Positions 23,556-36,486 are shown, counted from the stretch's first letter. The stretch: 64,000 nt of DNA from Pontederia crassipes (GCA_030549335.1 JAUKPH010000017.1:14469501-14533500); one strand, 5' to 3'. Notes: generated by a model from the letters alone, not told the origin. Numbers and translations are program-made.

Positions 23556-26201
23556 TTGACATATGGCTTAATGTTGTCCGTTACAAAAATGATAAAGCCA
23601 GATCATAGTTGGAATTTTCGTTGGAAGGATAAACCTGGCGTCATAACTGAAGAATATAAGGATGGTATTGATGAATTCATTAATGTGGCATATCAAAATG
23701 AATGTGTTGCTTCTTCATATGGCAAAATCTTATGTCCATGCCGGAAGTGCAAATGTTATCAGTAAGATATGATGTGCAGGAAGATTTATATTACAACGGT
23801 TTCTTACTGACATACACAAATTGATTCTTTCATGACGAAAAAAGATGGGTTAAATAAACAACTAATGTATATACCGTTGTGGGCGACTCGAGCACTCCGT
23901 ACAGGGACATGATATGAGATGCAATGTTAGGAGAAAATGTTGGCGAAACATTGATTGAAAAAGATCCGAATCCTTCGGCTTCTAAGTTTTATAATCTTCT
24001 CGAAGAAACAAATGAACCTTTATGGGATGGATGCATGAAGCAAACTACACTTTCTGCAGTGGCACAACTAATAAATTTGAAATCAGAATTTAATATGAGC
24101 GAACGTTATTTTGATCAGATGCTTGCCATTATTAAGAGTATGCTTCCAGCTTCAAAGAAATTATCGGGACATTTTTACAAGTGCAAACGGACGATGAGAG
24201 ATTTAGGGTCGAAATATCAGAAGATTGATGCATGTCGCAATCATTGCATGTTGTACTACAAGGAAAACAACTCACTTATGACTTGTTCTATTTATGGCGA
24301 GCCCAGATTCAAGCCGAAAAAGAATTCTTAAAGTTAAAAAAAATGTGACAAATGTAATATTTAGATACTTTCTGATTGTTCCAAGATTACAAGACTATTT
24401 CTTTCTGAAAAATCTGCATCATTTATCAGGTGGCACAGAAAAGGGGCACGTGATGATCAAAATTCAATTACACATTCTTCAGATGCTGAGGCATGGAAAC
24501 GATTTGATGTACTTCATCTGACTTTTTTTGCAGAATCACGCAATGTTAGATTAGGAGTTTGCACCGATGGCTTCAACCCATTTGGCTCATCAAGTACTGC
24601 TTATTCATGTTGGCCAGTTGTTGTGACACCTTATAATTTACCTCCAAGCATGTGTATGAGACGAGAGAATATATTACTTACCTGTATGATCTCAGGTCCT
24701 TGATCTCTTGATAAAAGTTTAGATGTTTACTTAAGACCTTTGATTGATGAACTTAACATATTGTGGGAGGATGGCGTGATTACTTATGACAAATCTAAAA
24801 AGTAAAATTTTCATTATGAGAGTCGCATTAATATTGACCATAAGTGATTTTTTGACATATAGAATGTTGAGTGATTGGAGACAAAAGGTAAACTTGCTTG
24901 TCCCATATGTGAAAAGAATACAAAATTATTTTATTTGAAAAATTGTAGGAAAGTTTACTGATTTGATTGTCATAGATGTTTTTGCCATTGGAGAATTCGA
25001 TGCGTCGTGATCGAAACTCATTTAAAAAGAATACATCTGAGAATACTTTGTCTTCAACTCATTTGACGGGACAAGAATTGTTCGAGCAAGTAAACAAGCT
25101 TAGTGAAGTCTCATTCGGACTAAAGACCGGTAGTTACAAGCAAATTGGGTTTGGAAGTGAACATAATTTGAAGAAAAGAAGTATTTTTGGGAGTTGCCTT
25201 ATTGGTCTTCAAACTTAGTACGTCATAACTTGGACGTCATGCATGTGAAGAAGAACGTATTTGACAACATATTCAATACTATTATGAATGTTAAAGGAAG
25301 AATAAAAGATAACATACAGACAGAGAGAACAAAATACGAGATCTCGGTCATGGCTCGAAAAAATAAGTTCTTAGCTATTGCGATGTCATAGTCAACGGAT
25401 ATCGGTTCCATACAGAAGAATATAGCCGACAACATTCAATTATTAATAACTTAGTCATAGCGAATAAAATACTGCTCAGTCATAAAGAACAAAATACGAG
25501 ATCTCGGTCATGGCCCGAAGAAATAAGTTCTTAGCTACTGCATCATAGTCAATGGATATCAGTTCCATACAGAAGAATATAGCCAACAACGTTCAACTAT
25601 TTGGGATATCGATTATAGGAAGCATGTACGAGGACAACGACTTTGATTACTATGGTGTTATAGAAGACATCCTAGAATTGTCTTATTTGAGAAAATCTAA
25701 CAAAGTCGTGGTGCTAAAATATCGTTGGTTCGATCCAGAGAAAGGAGTTCGGATCGATCAAAAGTTTAATTGGTGGATATTAACCCTTGGTCGAGACTTT
25801 AGTCATACGATCCATTCGTATTGGCGGAACAAGCACAACAAGTGTACTACACTAAGTATCCATAAAAAAGAACCAATGATGAATGGTGTGCGTCATGCAA
25901 GATGAGGAGTAGACTATTCTTAGCAGAAATAATGGTAGATGACAATGAAACATCATCCGTACACAACGATGTGCCCATGAATGATTACTATCAAGAAAAT
26001 AGAGTGAATGAGACGATTGATGTGGCCGATGGAGTTGAGAATTTTCAATTGGTCGATGATGCTGAGCCAATGGAAGAGTTCAATTCAAACGACCTCTTGG
26101 AAGTGAACTTTGATAATTTCATTGACGATGACTCGAACCAAGATTATAGCGACGATGATGAAGATGATGAAAATGAATCAGAATACGAAACAAGCGAATA
26201 A
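23556..26201 (+). pseudogene. CACTA TNP2-type transposase, decayed
   Basis: TNP2 is the DNA-cutting transposase of CACTA elements. The pieces appear in family order. First is a transposase-associated domain at 23580-23762 (WNFRWKDKPGV, then a cysteine cluster CPCRKCKC). Next is a segment at 23924-24330 with KIDACRNHCMLYYKEN, and 24500-24790 with FAESRNVRLGVCTDGFNPFG and CWPVVVTPYNLPP. Then come 25180-25320 with NLDVMHVKKNVFDNIFNT and a DUF4216-like segment at 25552-25830 (VVLKYRWFDPEKGV). An acidic tail follows at 25902-26201, rich in Asp/Glu. Many stops and frameshifts separate the parts, and a piece around 25390-25560 is locally duplicated. The protein cannot be made as one chain. Confidence 0.92.
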
Positions 26202-26299
26202 ATCCCGTAGTTATTCTAATGACATAAGCTTTTTACTTCTTTTTTAAGTTATATATGGTTATCGATAACAAGAGAAGCTTCTTTCTTTTTTTTTTTTCA

Positions 26300-27665
26300 G
26301 TCATGGTTATTAGGGGTCGAGCATCTGGGTCATCTCGCTCTTTCAGGCGTTCACTCTAGATGAGTCAACCATCACAACCACCAGGTAATATATTTATTGT
26401 CAGTTGATTATTTATAGTTGATTATAATAGTTAAATTTATTTTTAATAATATCAGTTCCTCCGTCGTCGACGGGGCACGTAGCCGGATCGTCACATAATA
26501 GGCGATCCATTGGTAGGTCTATTCTGCGTATCACTTCAGGTACGTGACACATTATAGGCGATACACAGTAGGAGACAAAGTTTTTTAAATATTTTGCTTT
26601 TGTGACAGTTGCTCCACTGTCGATGGGGCACATAGTAGGGATCTCGATCGCACGACAACGATCGTCATGACACACCAGGTTATTTTTTTATATTTCATAA
26701 TTTTAAATAGAAGCCAAATTTTATATATTTTCTTATAATGACAATTGCTACCTCACCGCCACCAGTGAGAATACTAGGCCCTTCACCACATTCTAATGTT
26801 GGCGAGCGACATTTTACGTCAAGTGATATATTTATTGTTATTGATATTTCTCAATTAATTATATTAATTATTTTTTAATAATGTCAGTTGCTACGTCGTC
26901 GATAGCACAAGCATCTGGTTCAATTCAATTACACGAGCAGACTACCACTGATCATGTTGCGGTATACATCAATCGATGTGAGAATATTATTATACATCTA
27001 TCAATTGTCACAACTTTAATTTGGTATGACACTAATGATTTATTGTGTAGTATGGCCCGTAGATGATGTCAAACCTTCACAGCCTATCCCAGCTGTACCG
27101 GATGATGATTCCACTTTGAGTGATGAAGAGGGGTTACACGATAATGGGGTGGTCACTGTGAATAATATTGTTTGATCATAAGTTAAATAAGTTGTACGAA
27201 TTTTGTTATAGTTTTGGTTATCATTGAAAATTAATTCTTCTTTGTAATTGGAAGGGCCTCTTTTATACCCGCTAGTACCATACGGGATGTCAGTGCTCTC
27301 GTTCTTTCCCACTTGCCGGAAGAGGCAGGATCTTGGAAAGATGTCCCAATTCAAGTGCGGGATGACATCTTTCGAATCTTTACGGTACGATCTTCTATTT
27401 GGGTTATATAATTTGATTTATATTATTTTAAAATTATTAAGTTTTAATGTTCTATTTGTAGGAGGTAAATCAGTTTCATCCGGATCTTAGTTTAGGGACG
27501 ATCCGAAGAGCTTTTGAGGAGGTCGCTGCGAAATTCCTCCGAAATTGATTATACAAGTTTCGCAAGGTCGTCACGTCCGTCAGCCTCACTTTGGAGCAGG
27601 GCATACAAAGATGCCCAAGACATATTAGGCGCTCGGTTTGAGAGTCCTTATGTAGGAAGTGGTAA
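26300..27665 (+). pseudogene. TNPA-like second CACTA gene remnant
   Basis: Short exon-like pieces lie downstream of TNP2, the usual place of the DNA-binding TNPA-type gene. Starting at 26303 is ATG-containing MVIRGRASGSSRSFRR. It is followed by repeated exons with 'gttgct(c/a)c..cgtcga' starts near 26455, 26608, 26750 and 26886, each after an intron-like AT-rich spacer. Later pieces at 27250-27380 and 27465-27665 contain WKDVPIQVRDDIFRIFT and NQFHPDLSLGTIRRAF, in the style of plant Ptta/En/Spm proteins. The repeated short exons suggest internal duplication. Stops break the frame. Confidence 0.6.
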
Positions 27666-27700
27666 GTATGTTTACTTTTAAATGATTTTTATTAAATTTA

Positions 27701-29847
27701 TAGTTTTTGAAAGTGTAAGTATCAAAGGACGGATGGACGATGGCAAAGGAAGTCGAAAAAGGCAAGAGTTAAATATCTTGTTTGCATGAAAACTAGAGAA
27801 AAAATAGGGCTCACAGTACAAAATTTTCATTTGATTGCTAAGGATTTTTAACCACCCTTTAATGTTTATTTATAGTTGTAGCTAGATTTTTTACTTCTAT
27901 TGAACTTTGGACTCATCTTGAATTAATCTTGATCATCCATTATTAATTAATCCTTTTCTAATTATTCAGATTTAATTATTCTTTAATTTAATTGATATCT
28001 CCATAACCATACCCATAATAATTTCACCTCTTCTTAAACTCTATCTCATCTTTCCAAATAAATAAAATAATCTTTTCAATATATTTTCTAGAATAAATAT
28101 TTCTTTTATATATTTTCCAAAATTCGGGATTGTTATGGATCTTACATTCTTCTACTTAGATTCTCCTTTGATGTCCTGAAAGAAAAATAGAGACAAAGCA
28201 ATATGATGGGACTCACAAATGAGGGATAAATTGTAGATTCTAAGATTATAGGCATTCAATAAGAGCTCTCACAAAATGTGTATAAAGGTAGGAGTTTAAC
28301 TCAAAAGAAATATTGAAATAAGGTATAAAATATTGTGAAGCAAGATAAATGTGCATACACACATAATAATGTTTTTGAAAAGCATAATGAACCAATTGAG
28401 AAATATGTTTGAAATACTCTTGTATATAATTATCAAAAATAAAATTTTAAATACCTGTAATAGCATGTGTGTTCCTAAGATGTCCATAAGCATGGAGCAT
28501 AATGTCTCCCGAGCCTAACTAGCTCAAATTGACTCAAATCACATAGCATAATACTTTGAAGTTTTTTATGATGAAGAAAAAATAAAAATGATGATGAAAG
28601 TTATCTCCAAAAGGTTATAAAATAATTTGAGAAAAGTATAATTAAGCATGTAAAGAGTAAGTACAATGTTACTTTCATGTATTCGTGCTATTATGTACAT
28701 TCACATGTTATCAGTATGATGATACATGATATGTTATGGTTTGACATGTAGATAATTATGCTCATGCCATTCATATTTTTCTTATTCATATAAAAATTCA
28801 TAAGTATGTAATGTATATCTTATGACATTATATGCATTGATCCTTATGTTCTAAATGAGAAAAATATATAAATATGTAATGTAATATCCTATCTTATGAG
28901 ATTTGTATTGATAAAAAAATGCATTAGTATGTAATGCATGGTGACGATTGATCAACTCTGAGATTGCACAATTGTGCATGGCGTAGGGATGAACAAATAA
29001 TCTTTATGTATTAGTTATGTTGACTCGATGCTGAAGATGTTGGTGAAACTCTATTATTAATGTTTATTTTGTGATTTGAGTCAATTTGACCCTTATGTTA
29101 TGTGATATTTGAATTATTAATTTTAATTGTATTAATGTGTCTTTGGTTGAGACATAGTGTTACATCCAAATTGAACATCATAAAAGACATAAAATTTGAT
29201 TCCCTCAAGAAATTAATGAACCTAAACTGAATAGAAAACCTAAAATCCGAATTCCTGCAAAAAAAAAAAAAAATACAAAGTACCCCCAAATTCATAAGTT
29301 TAAAAATCAAGAAATTTGAAACTAAATTTTAAGTAAAGAAGCGCCAAAGAGTGGATCATGAATTAGTCGAAGCATGCACATACCACCAAAGAAATCATAT
29401 CTGTGGAACCGATCCTTACCTTTGATACCATATGCCAATAGTTCCAATAGAAGAAGTGAGATTCTTTATTTTGTGTGAAGATCTCCTTTAAATGATGAAT
29501 CACATGCATGTATCCTCACATTCTTTTAGATGTCCCATTAACAAATTAGACTCGGGTTCAGCCGCATTTTTTTTTTACTTTTTTTTTCAGAATAAAGTCC
29601 TCAACGTTTGTGACTATTACCATTGAACTAATTTGATTTAGACGAAAAGCAAAAAAAAAAAAAATCCTATTTATACTGGCAAGTCAGGGAATCATATGAA
29701 GGCTACCAGCTAACCAATTTCCAAACTACATCTTTTTTTCTTGAGTTATACCCAGTACATTGCACAATATTCTATTAATTGATTTTCATATAATTTCCTA
29801 TATTAAAAGTTCTTCTAGTTGGACTAACATCATATTTGATGGTAAAT
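27701..29847. other. AT-rich intergenic DNA
   Basis: No coding domain, LTR terminus or CACTA right end was found. A poly-A/T-rich region near 29270 and several short 'tatgtaatgtat' repeats at 28800-28940 are present. Confidence 0.5.
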
Positions 29848-31571
29848 CACTACTAGAAAATTATCATTTTTCGACGAAAAATTTTTGACGGACAGAAATC
29901 CGTCACAATTTGTGACGAAAATATTTACGACGGATTTTTCATGGAAATGAAAATAATAAATCATGTATATTTTATTTTTCAACGATTAAGAACGTCGATA
30001 TTTTCGACGGATATCCATCTGTCGTAATTTCCGACGGATTTTTCGACGGCTACGACCGTCAAAAATGAAATAATAAATTATATAACTTATTATTTTATTT
30101 TTTGACGATTAGGCACGTCGATATTTCCGACGGATTTTGCGACGGTTACGGCCATCGAAAATAAAAAATAAATTATGTAAATTTTTATATTATTATTTAA
30201 TTTTTTGACGATTAGGAACGTCGATATTTTCGACGGATATCCATCCGTCGCAAAATCTGCCATAATTTTTTACGGTCGTAACCATTGATAAATGCATAAT
30301 AATATAATATGAGAAGTATTTTATTAATATAATTAGTGACAGTACAAACCGTCGTAATTTTTGACGATTCCGACTATCAATAATAATTAATGACTATTCA
30401 AACCGTTGGTAAAATAAAAAATAAATATTATATATAACTACATATAGTATTTTATTTTTATAATTAAATAATTTTCAACGGTCACAATCGTCGGTAACTT
30501 TAAAAATAATTAATATTTACTTTTTCGACGGCCAGAGCTGTCGGTAATTAAAATTTCGTTATCTCACTTTTTTTTCGTTTTTCTGCTTTCTCATCTTTCC
30601 ACCTATATATATATATATATAATACTCCCTTTTTTTCCCTCTTCTCCTCTCTCCCTCCTGTCCTCTCTCTCTCTCCCTCTCCCTCTCCCGACCTGCGAGC
30701 CTCTGACCGGACGTCAAGCGTTGATCGCCGACGACCCTCTTCCGCCGGCGACCCTCTCCCGCCGGCATCTCTCTCTAGATCGGTCGCCGGCGTCTCTCTC
30801 TCCGGCCCGGACCGCCAGGCGGCCGAATCTCGCCGCTGGATCGGCTGCTAGCGGCCGAATCTGCCGGATCCAGCCTCGAGCGGCCGGATTCGGCCGTGGG
30901 CGGTCCGGATCGGCCAGCTCGGTCGCCTAGCGGCCAGATCTAGTCGTAGGTGGTCGGATCCAATCGCGGGCTGCCGTATCGGTCGCCTGGCGGCTGGATC
31001 CAGCCGCATGGGCAGGATTCGGCAGCTGGCGGCCGGATCCAGTCGCATGCGGCCGGCAAGCCGCTCGGTCGTTAGACCACTGGCGACCAGATCTCGGCCG
31101 CTGGCCTTCAGATTTGGCCGCCAGCCGGCTAATTTTTTATATTATAAAAATTCGTTGCGACGGTTTCGACAGCCGAAACTTCGGCGGTCGCCCGACGACC
31201 GCCGAAATTTTTGGCGATAGCAACCATCAATATTTGCGACGGTCGACGAAATCGTCGAAAACTTCGGCGGTCACGACCGCCAGGAACATCAAAGTTTTCG
31301 ACGGTTTCGTCGACTGTCGCAAATATCGACGGTCACGATCGCCAATTTTTTGACAGTTTCATCGACCGCCGTAAATATCAGCGATCGTGATCGTCAAAAA
31401 TTCGTCGAAATTTCCGATGGTTCTTTCCCAACCGTCGCAAATCAATTTGCAACGACCCTTTTTCGGACGAATGGGTTCCGTAGAAAAAACTGTCAGAAAC
31501 GTCGTTTTCGACAGTTTTGGGGGGAATTACAAACGGTCCAAACCGTCTCTAATTCCCCTTTTCTTGTAGTG
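29848..31571. mobile_element. CACTA non-autonomous element, TCGACGG subfamily
   Basis: The left terminus CACTACTAGAAAA starts at 29848 and the right terminus TTTTCTTGTAGTG ends at 31571. A perfect 3-bp target duplication, AAT, lies at 29845-29847 and 31572-31574. Subterminal arrays of TTCGACGG/CCGTCGAAA units run from 29870 to 30540 and from 31140 to 31540. The middle has a pyrimidine tract and a GC-rich repeat. No transposase is present. Its arrays match those of the large element at 52997-59770, the likely source of transposase in trans. Confidence 0.95.
30800..31130. repeat. Degenerate ~30-bp GC-rich minisatellite
   Basis: Imperfect units built on 'cggccggatc.agccg' and 'ggcggtcggatc' repeat through this stretch. 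They give Arg/Ala/Gly-rich frames on both strands; these are not supported as genes. Confidence 0.75.
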
Positions 31572-31710
31572 AATTACATAAATTATTCTTCAACTTTGAT
31601 TTATACCAAGTACTTTAACTTTATTTTATGACTACATTATCTTTTAAAATTTGAAATCTTGCACATGATATCCTCTGTACTGCTGGTAGTAGATTTTTTT
31701 ATTGCACTAT

Positions 31711-32176
31711 TGTTGGATAATGCCCACGTGGGGCATGCGCGGATTGCGCAACGCACGCGCGGGCCGCGCGGTGCGCGCACGGACCGCGCTGTCGCACGCA
31801 CGAAGTGTGCGACACGCATGCTGACGACGCAGTCGTGCACACGGACTGTGCGCGGACCGTGTTGTCGTACAGAGATCGCTCAGATCACGCGATTTGATAT
31901 TTGCGCCATGAGAAAAGAGGTTTGCGAAGATACGTCATCACGCGCGATGGTCGTGCATGATACGTTCTGCCTAACTTCTTATTCAAGTCTTCCTACCCTA
32001 TAAAAGGGGACCCATATCATAGGTCCCAAATATACTTTCGCAGAAGTTCATCCAGAAGAACTTGTGCTGTGGCAAAGAGTTCTGTTCTCCTGAGGTTCAG
32101 TTCCCGATCCCGAGGTGTAAGTGCGTTTGTCAAGAGTTCATGAAAAAGTCTCGACGATCCGCTTCCACTGCAAGAG
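31711..32176 (+). repeat. 5' LTR of the copia element, 3' end missing
   Basis: It aligns with the 3' LTR from TGTTGGATAA to 'gcaagag' at 32176, then diverges. The last ~44 bp seen in the 3' LTR (42359-42402) are absent, and no primer-binding site complementary to initiator tRNA-Met follows. A TATAAAA lies at 31999-32005. Confidence 0.88.
31999..32005 (+). promoter_or_regulatory. 5' LTR TATA box
   Basis: TATAAAA followed by GGGGACCC. The same motif recurs in the 3' LTR near 42180-42186, as expected for the retrotransposon core promoter. Confidence 0.7.
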
Positions 32177-33653
32177 CTTTTTTAGGTTTTTGTCGAACTC
32201 ATGATTATGCCGAAAAAATAATATTCGTTATTATTTTTGTTATCTACGCGACCACAACCAAGGGGCAAAGTAGAGTTTGTCATCATAAATATATTATGGA
32301 TGAACTTAGACCATAATATTTTTCGGATCTATTTTAATATTTTTGGCAATTTTTTTGAATTTTTTCTACATGTGTTGTAGTAAAAAAATAGAAAAAAAAG
32401 AAAAACTCTTTCAGTATGCACATGACCCACAGGAAGGCCTAGTTTATGCAAAGAAGTTGCACATATGAGAAGAGGCAAATTGGGCTGACTGAGAGGCACA
32501 ATAAGCAGTTTTTTTCTTTTTCTTTTCTTTTCTGAGTTTCGTTAGATTTATAAAATATTTTGAAAATAAAAAATGTCAATTATAAAATAATGAAAAATTA
32601 AGAAAAAAATTTTTCTTAGAAATTTTTCTGTAATATTGCATACAATTTAATGTATTCAAAAGAAAATCATTTATTGATTTAAAGCATTAAATTAAATGAT
32701 TAGATTTGCATGTCAATATCAAATATTGCCCAATAAATGTGTTATCATGCATGAAATAAATATTTTTCATTTATGTATGTCATAATGATATTTATTTCTG
32801 TGACGAAAATGTTGACTATGTGTTAAAATTAAAAACGATATGTCCAATCTTGTTAAGCATGATAACTTGCCTAGAATTTCAAATTTATTTGAAATTGATT
32901 AAATTAAAATTAATTCCTTTTGTGAGAATTAATTAAGATGACAATATTAATTTTGGCTATGTGCTAAAATACATGTTTCATGCAATTCTATAATAAAATA
33001 ATTAGTTGGTCTAATTATATAAACTATAGGTAATTAAAGAATACATGAAATATCGGTAGTTCTTTTGTAGGACTAAGACACCTTGAGATTCAAATATTGT
33101 CACAATAATTAATGTCTTTCTGTTGAGTGGTGCGTGAACCAAAATGCATGTCTAAAAATATTTCGAGGAACTCACCTGGTGCATGGTCAACGCAGTCTCT
33201 AAAAATAGGGCTGATGTGTGACGGTGAGAGCACAATTTTTTTCTAATGTGATGTCGAGGCGAAGGATAGTGCACGATTATTTAATTGGCACCTCTCGAGG
33301 AAGAGCTCCCGTTGCACTAGTTTTGATTGTCCTGGTCATATTAGAAATAATTTGGTGCACCACACGAAATGAATCTCGGTGATTTTGAATTATAAATTGA
33401 TTCAAAATGCATAGAGTAAAAAAATTTGAATTATGCGATGATTCAAAATTCAAACATTTAGATTAATTTTGTCACATTGTTAAAATAATGAATGATAATA
33501 TTTCTTGGAGATAGTAGGAGATGAGTGAGAGTCTAACAACCTCTTAATGTCACTACTTTATGAATATTGTTATTTCATTTTTTATGTTGTTTGCGAAAAG
33601 AAATAAAACACGCATAACATTGATTTCTCTTATTTTTGTGACCAAACTAGACC
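32177..33653 (+). other. Copia 5' leader region, non-coding
   Basis: AT-rich sequence between the damaged 5' LTR and gag. No primer-binding site and no domain. Its length, about 1.5 kb, is long for a copia leader, so unseen insertions are possible. Confidence 0.5.
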
Positions 33654-34545
33654 ATGGGTTCCAAAATAATAATTGCTTACCTGAACAAGAAGGATAAGCC
33701 CAATGACGATAATTATGATATTTGGCACCGCAAGATCCAATATCTTCTAGAAGAACAAGAGGTCTTGGAGACCATTAACCATGTTGTCAATGAACCTGCA
33801 CCTGGACATAATGCCCAACGTCAGAGGGACATGGAGGCCTATCACGCTTGGACAAAAAAGAATCGTATTGTTTGCATCATGTTACTGAGCACGATGAATA
33901 ATTCCCTCTTGTCCGAATTCGAAGTCTATAAGATAACATTCGAAATGTGGGTGGCGCTCCGCAATAAGTATGGGGTCACCATGACTACCAAGCGTCGGAT
34001 GCTAACGGTCAAGTTTGACTCTTATCGGAAGCAACCAAATCATACGAAGAGGGAGCATATTTAGGAGATGTCCAACATGATCCGTGAACTCAAAAGTGTG
34101 GGACTGCACCTCTAATCCGCTCTCTTCCTAAAAGCTAGGAACATATGCATTGTAATTTGATGCACGATGAATGTGTCAAAACTTTTGACCAAACTGCTCG
34201 CCACATTGAAATGGAGGATGAGGCCCTTCAAGCCATGAATCAATCCTTTAAAACATTAGTTGTTGACAATGGTAGACAAAGAGTTGGTTCCAATCTAAGA
34301 GAAAAAGGTCGCATAAGTTGAAATCAAACAAAAAGAGCGGAGATGCTGGACGGAAGAAAGCCCAAGGCCACCAGCGCAAATGTGAAAAATGTGGCGGCAA
34401 AGTAGACATGGATAAAGTAAAATGCTACAATTGTAGCAAACGTGGTCACTTTGCTTGTGATTTCACTGAGCCAAAGAAGGTTTGTCCTGACCACAGTTCT
34501 TTTTCTTATGTCTCAAGTTGTGCCTTAATTGCTGAAATTCAACAT
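33654..34545 (+). pseudogene. Copia gag remnant
   Basis: Gag forms the virus-like particle. The open frame 33654-34064 starts MGSKIIIAYLNKK and contains YDIWHRKIQYLLEE, then FEMWVALRNKYG, in the pattern of copia gag. A stop at 34062-34064 and several others follow. A zinc knuckle lies at about 34420-34464 as CYNCSKRGHFACDF; the last cysteine of the CX2CX4HX4C motif is replaced, so the knuckle is degenerate. It stands upstream of protease. Confidence 0.9.
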
Positions 34546-34956
34546 TCGTGGATTGCAGATTCAAGAGCCACCGACTATATAGCGAGAGATCGCGGGGTCT
34601 TCGTGGAATTTCGTCGAATAAGTGCGGGGTGTAAATGAATTTACGTTGGAAATAACGAAAGAGTTGAAGTTAAAGGCATTGGATCGTGCAAGTTGGAACT
34701 TTGCAACGGCCAAATTCTTTATCTTCACGACGTTCTATATGCTCCAGCTTTTAGACGAAATTTACTTTCTGTATCAACATTAGATAAACTTGGTTATATA
34801 ATAAGTTTTCAGAGGAAATAAATGACAATTTGTCATGACAATGTTCTTATATGCAATAGTTTTCTCAATAATGGTTTCTATGTTTTAAGTATAGCATCTG
34901 TTGCTAATAGTTATTCTTTTATATCATCTGTTGATGTGAATGATAGTGACAACATT
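34546..34956 (+). pseudogene. Copia aspartic protease remnant
   Basis: HSWIADSRATDYIARD at about 34546-34593 corresponds to the WIxDSGAT active-site region, with glycine changed to arginine (DSR). A downstream 'LHDVLYAPAFRRNLLSV' segment at about 34723-34773 is the usual protease-integrase linker. Stops, for example near 34636, break the frame. Confidence 0.88.
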
Positions 34957-35738
34957 TGACATGCCGGACTAGGACACATTGATCAAGATCGAATGAATAG
35001 ATTTATTAAAGAAGGTCTCTTGGGGTCTCTCGCAAAAGTTGATCTTCCAACTTATGAGGAATGTCTAGCTGGTAAGAAAATAAGAACACTATTTGGGATG
35101 GGAAAACGCACCAAGTACCCATTACAATTAATCCATTCGGACATATGTGGTCCGATGAATGTTCATGCAAGACACGATTTTTCTTACTTCATCATATTTA
35201 TCGATGATTATTCACGTTACGGTGTCGTATACTTAATTTCTTATAAGTCCAAAACCTTGGATTGTTTTGTACGATTCATGCACATGGTTAAGAATCAAGT
35301 GAATCGCAAGATTAAAGCCTTGCGAACCGACCGTGAACGTGAATATCTCTCTAACTTATTTAAAACGTTATGTGATGAAAATGGTATAGTTAGGCAACTA
35401 ATAGTACCGAGAACTCCGCAACAAAATGGTATTACAGAAAGACGGAATCGTGCCTTATTTGATATGGTTCGATTCATGATGGCGTAAGCTAATCTTTCAA
35501 TTTCATATTGGGGAGATGCACTATTAACTGTTGCCTACATTTTAAACCGTGTACCATCGAAATCCATTTCTACCACACCTTATGAACTTTAGACAGATCG
35601 AAAGCCTAACCTTAGTTATTTGCGCCTTTGAATTTGCGAAGCTTATGTTCTAAAAAACTCCTATAAGTATGAAAAGTTGGGTCTTAGAGGGCAGAAATGA
35701 TGTGAAACCTCCAAGGGCTATGTATTCATATGAGAAAG
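34957..35738 (+). pseudogene. Copia integrase remnant, N-terminal and core
   Basis: Integrase joins the cDNA to host DNA. The frame 34993-35487 and sequence just before it hold the pre-integrase zinc region (HAGLGHIDQDRM, then YEECLAGKK with one cysteine lost). The core follows: LIHSDICGP (first acidic residue), LRTDREREYLS (second) and PQQNGITERRNR (glutamate). After a stop the linker continues to KGYVFI at about 35716-35733, where the solo LTR is inserted. The same linker resumes at 39039. Confidence 0.92.
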
Positions 35739-36486
35739 TGTAACGACTTGGCATTTAAAAAAAGGTGTAAATTCTTTTAAGAGGAGGGGCATTTTGGTCA
35801 TTGTGCAGGATGTGACAGCTATAAAAAAAAGTGTGTCGTCTTCTTCCCCAACTCCCGACTGTAGCACGTCTTCGGCCGCCGCCCTTTTTGGCCGCCCGAT
35901 CTCCTCCGTCCGGCCACCATTTTTCGCATGAGAGGTACCGATGGAAAGAGGACGATGAGATGGACATTTTGACATATAGTGAGATGATCGGTCCACTATG
36001 CGCGACGCAGCGAGAGAAAAATGTGAGGAGGTCAAAAAATCTGTTGGCGATGATTCCGGCGACGATTCCGATTCTGATTTGCACCGATCCTTCTCTTGGT
36101 GAGTTTTACATTATTCTCAGATCGATTAGGATCATTTGGAGGGATTTTAACCATGTTTTTATTACAAATCACATAGGAGGCCGAAATTAGGGCTTTTCGA
36201 TGAACTTTTTCGGCGAACTTTCCGGCGAACCGATAGGAAACTCCGGTCAAGCTCACTATGATGTTCTGGTAGGTGTACACACAAGGGAAAGACGTATTGG
36301 GTTGCTATCCATAAAAAAAATTTAATCACAAATTACTTGTAGGTTCATCGATTTTCGGTTCCGATCGTCGGGCGATATTTTCAACGATCCATCCTCAATG
36401 TGTATTGGTAAGCGAATGAAAATGCACAATAAATTTGATTTCGGATATGAAACTAATTTTTTTATTAATTTTATTATGCTACTAAC

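Larger units (their letters stand above)
20791..27700 (+). mobile_element. CACTA element, GACGC subfamily, right end lost
   Basis: The left terminus CACTACAAGAAAATGG starts at 20791, after ATT. Dense subterminal GCGTC/GACGC repeats lie at 20800-21130 and 21530-21720, and others at 22160-22440. A CTC-rich region, a tandem repeat, a TNP2-type transposase remnant (23556-26201) and a TNPA-like second gene (26300-27665) follow in the usual CACTA order. No TTTTCTTGTAGTG-type right end or right subterminal array was found before 29847, so the 3' part is deleted. The right limit given is approximate. It shares subterminal motifs with the element at 3420-6368. Confidence 0.85.

Noticed and set aside
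27700..29847. A right end for the CACTA element starting at 20791
   Set aside because: No TTTTCTTGTAGTG-like motif or GACGC array was found; the end at 31571 belongs to a different subfamily and has its own AAT duplication.
30559..31048. Arg-rich ORFs
   Set aside because: Translations of a pyrimidine tract and a GC-rich minisatellite inside a CACTA element.
31637..32003. ORFs in LTR with Arg/Ala/Cys-rich sequence
   Set aside because: They are in the copia LTR, repeated at 41754-42184, and are the translation of a CG-rich U3 region.
35718..36280. ORFs of 80-119 codons
   Set aside because: They lie inside the solo LTR, show no domain, and occur on both strands.
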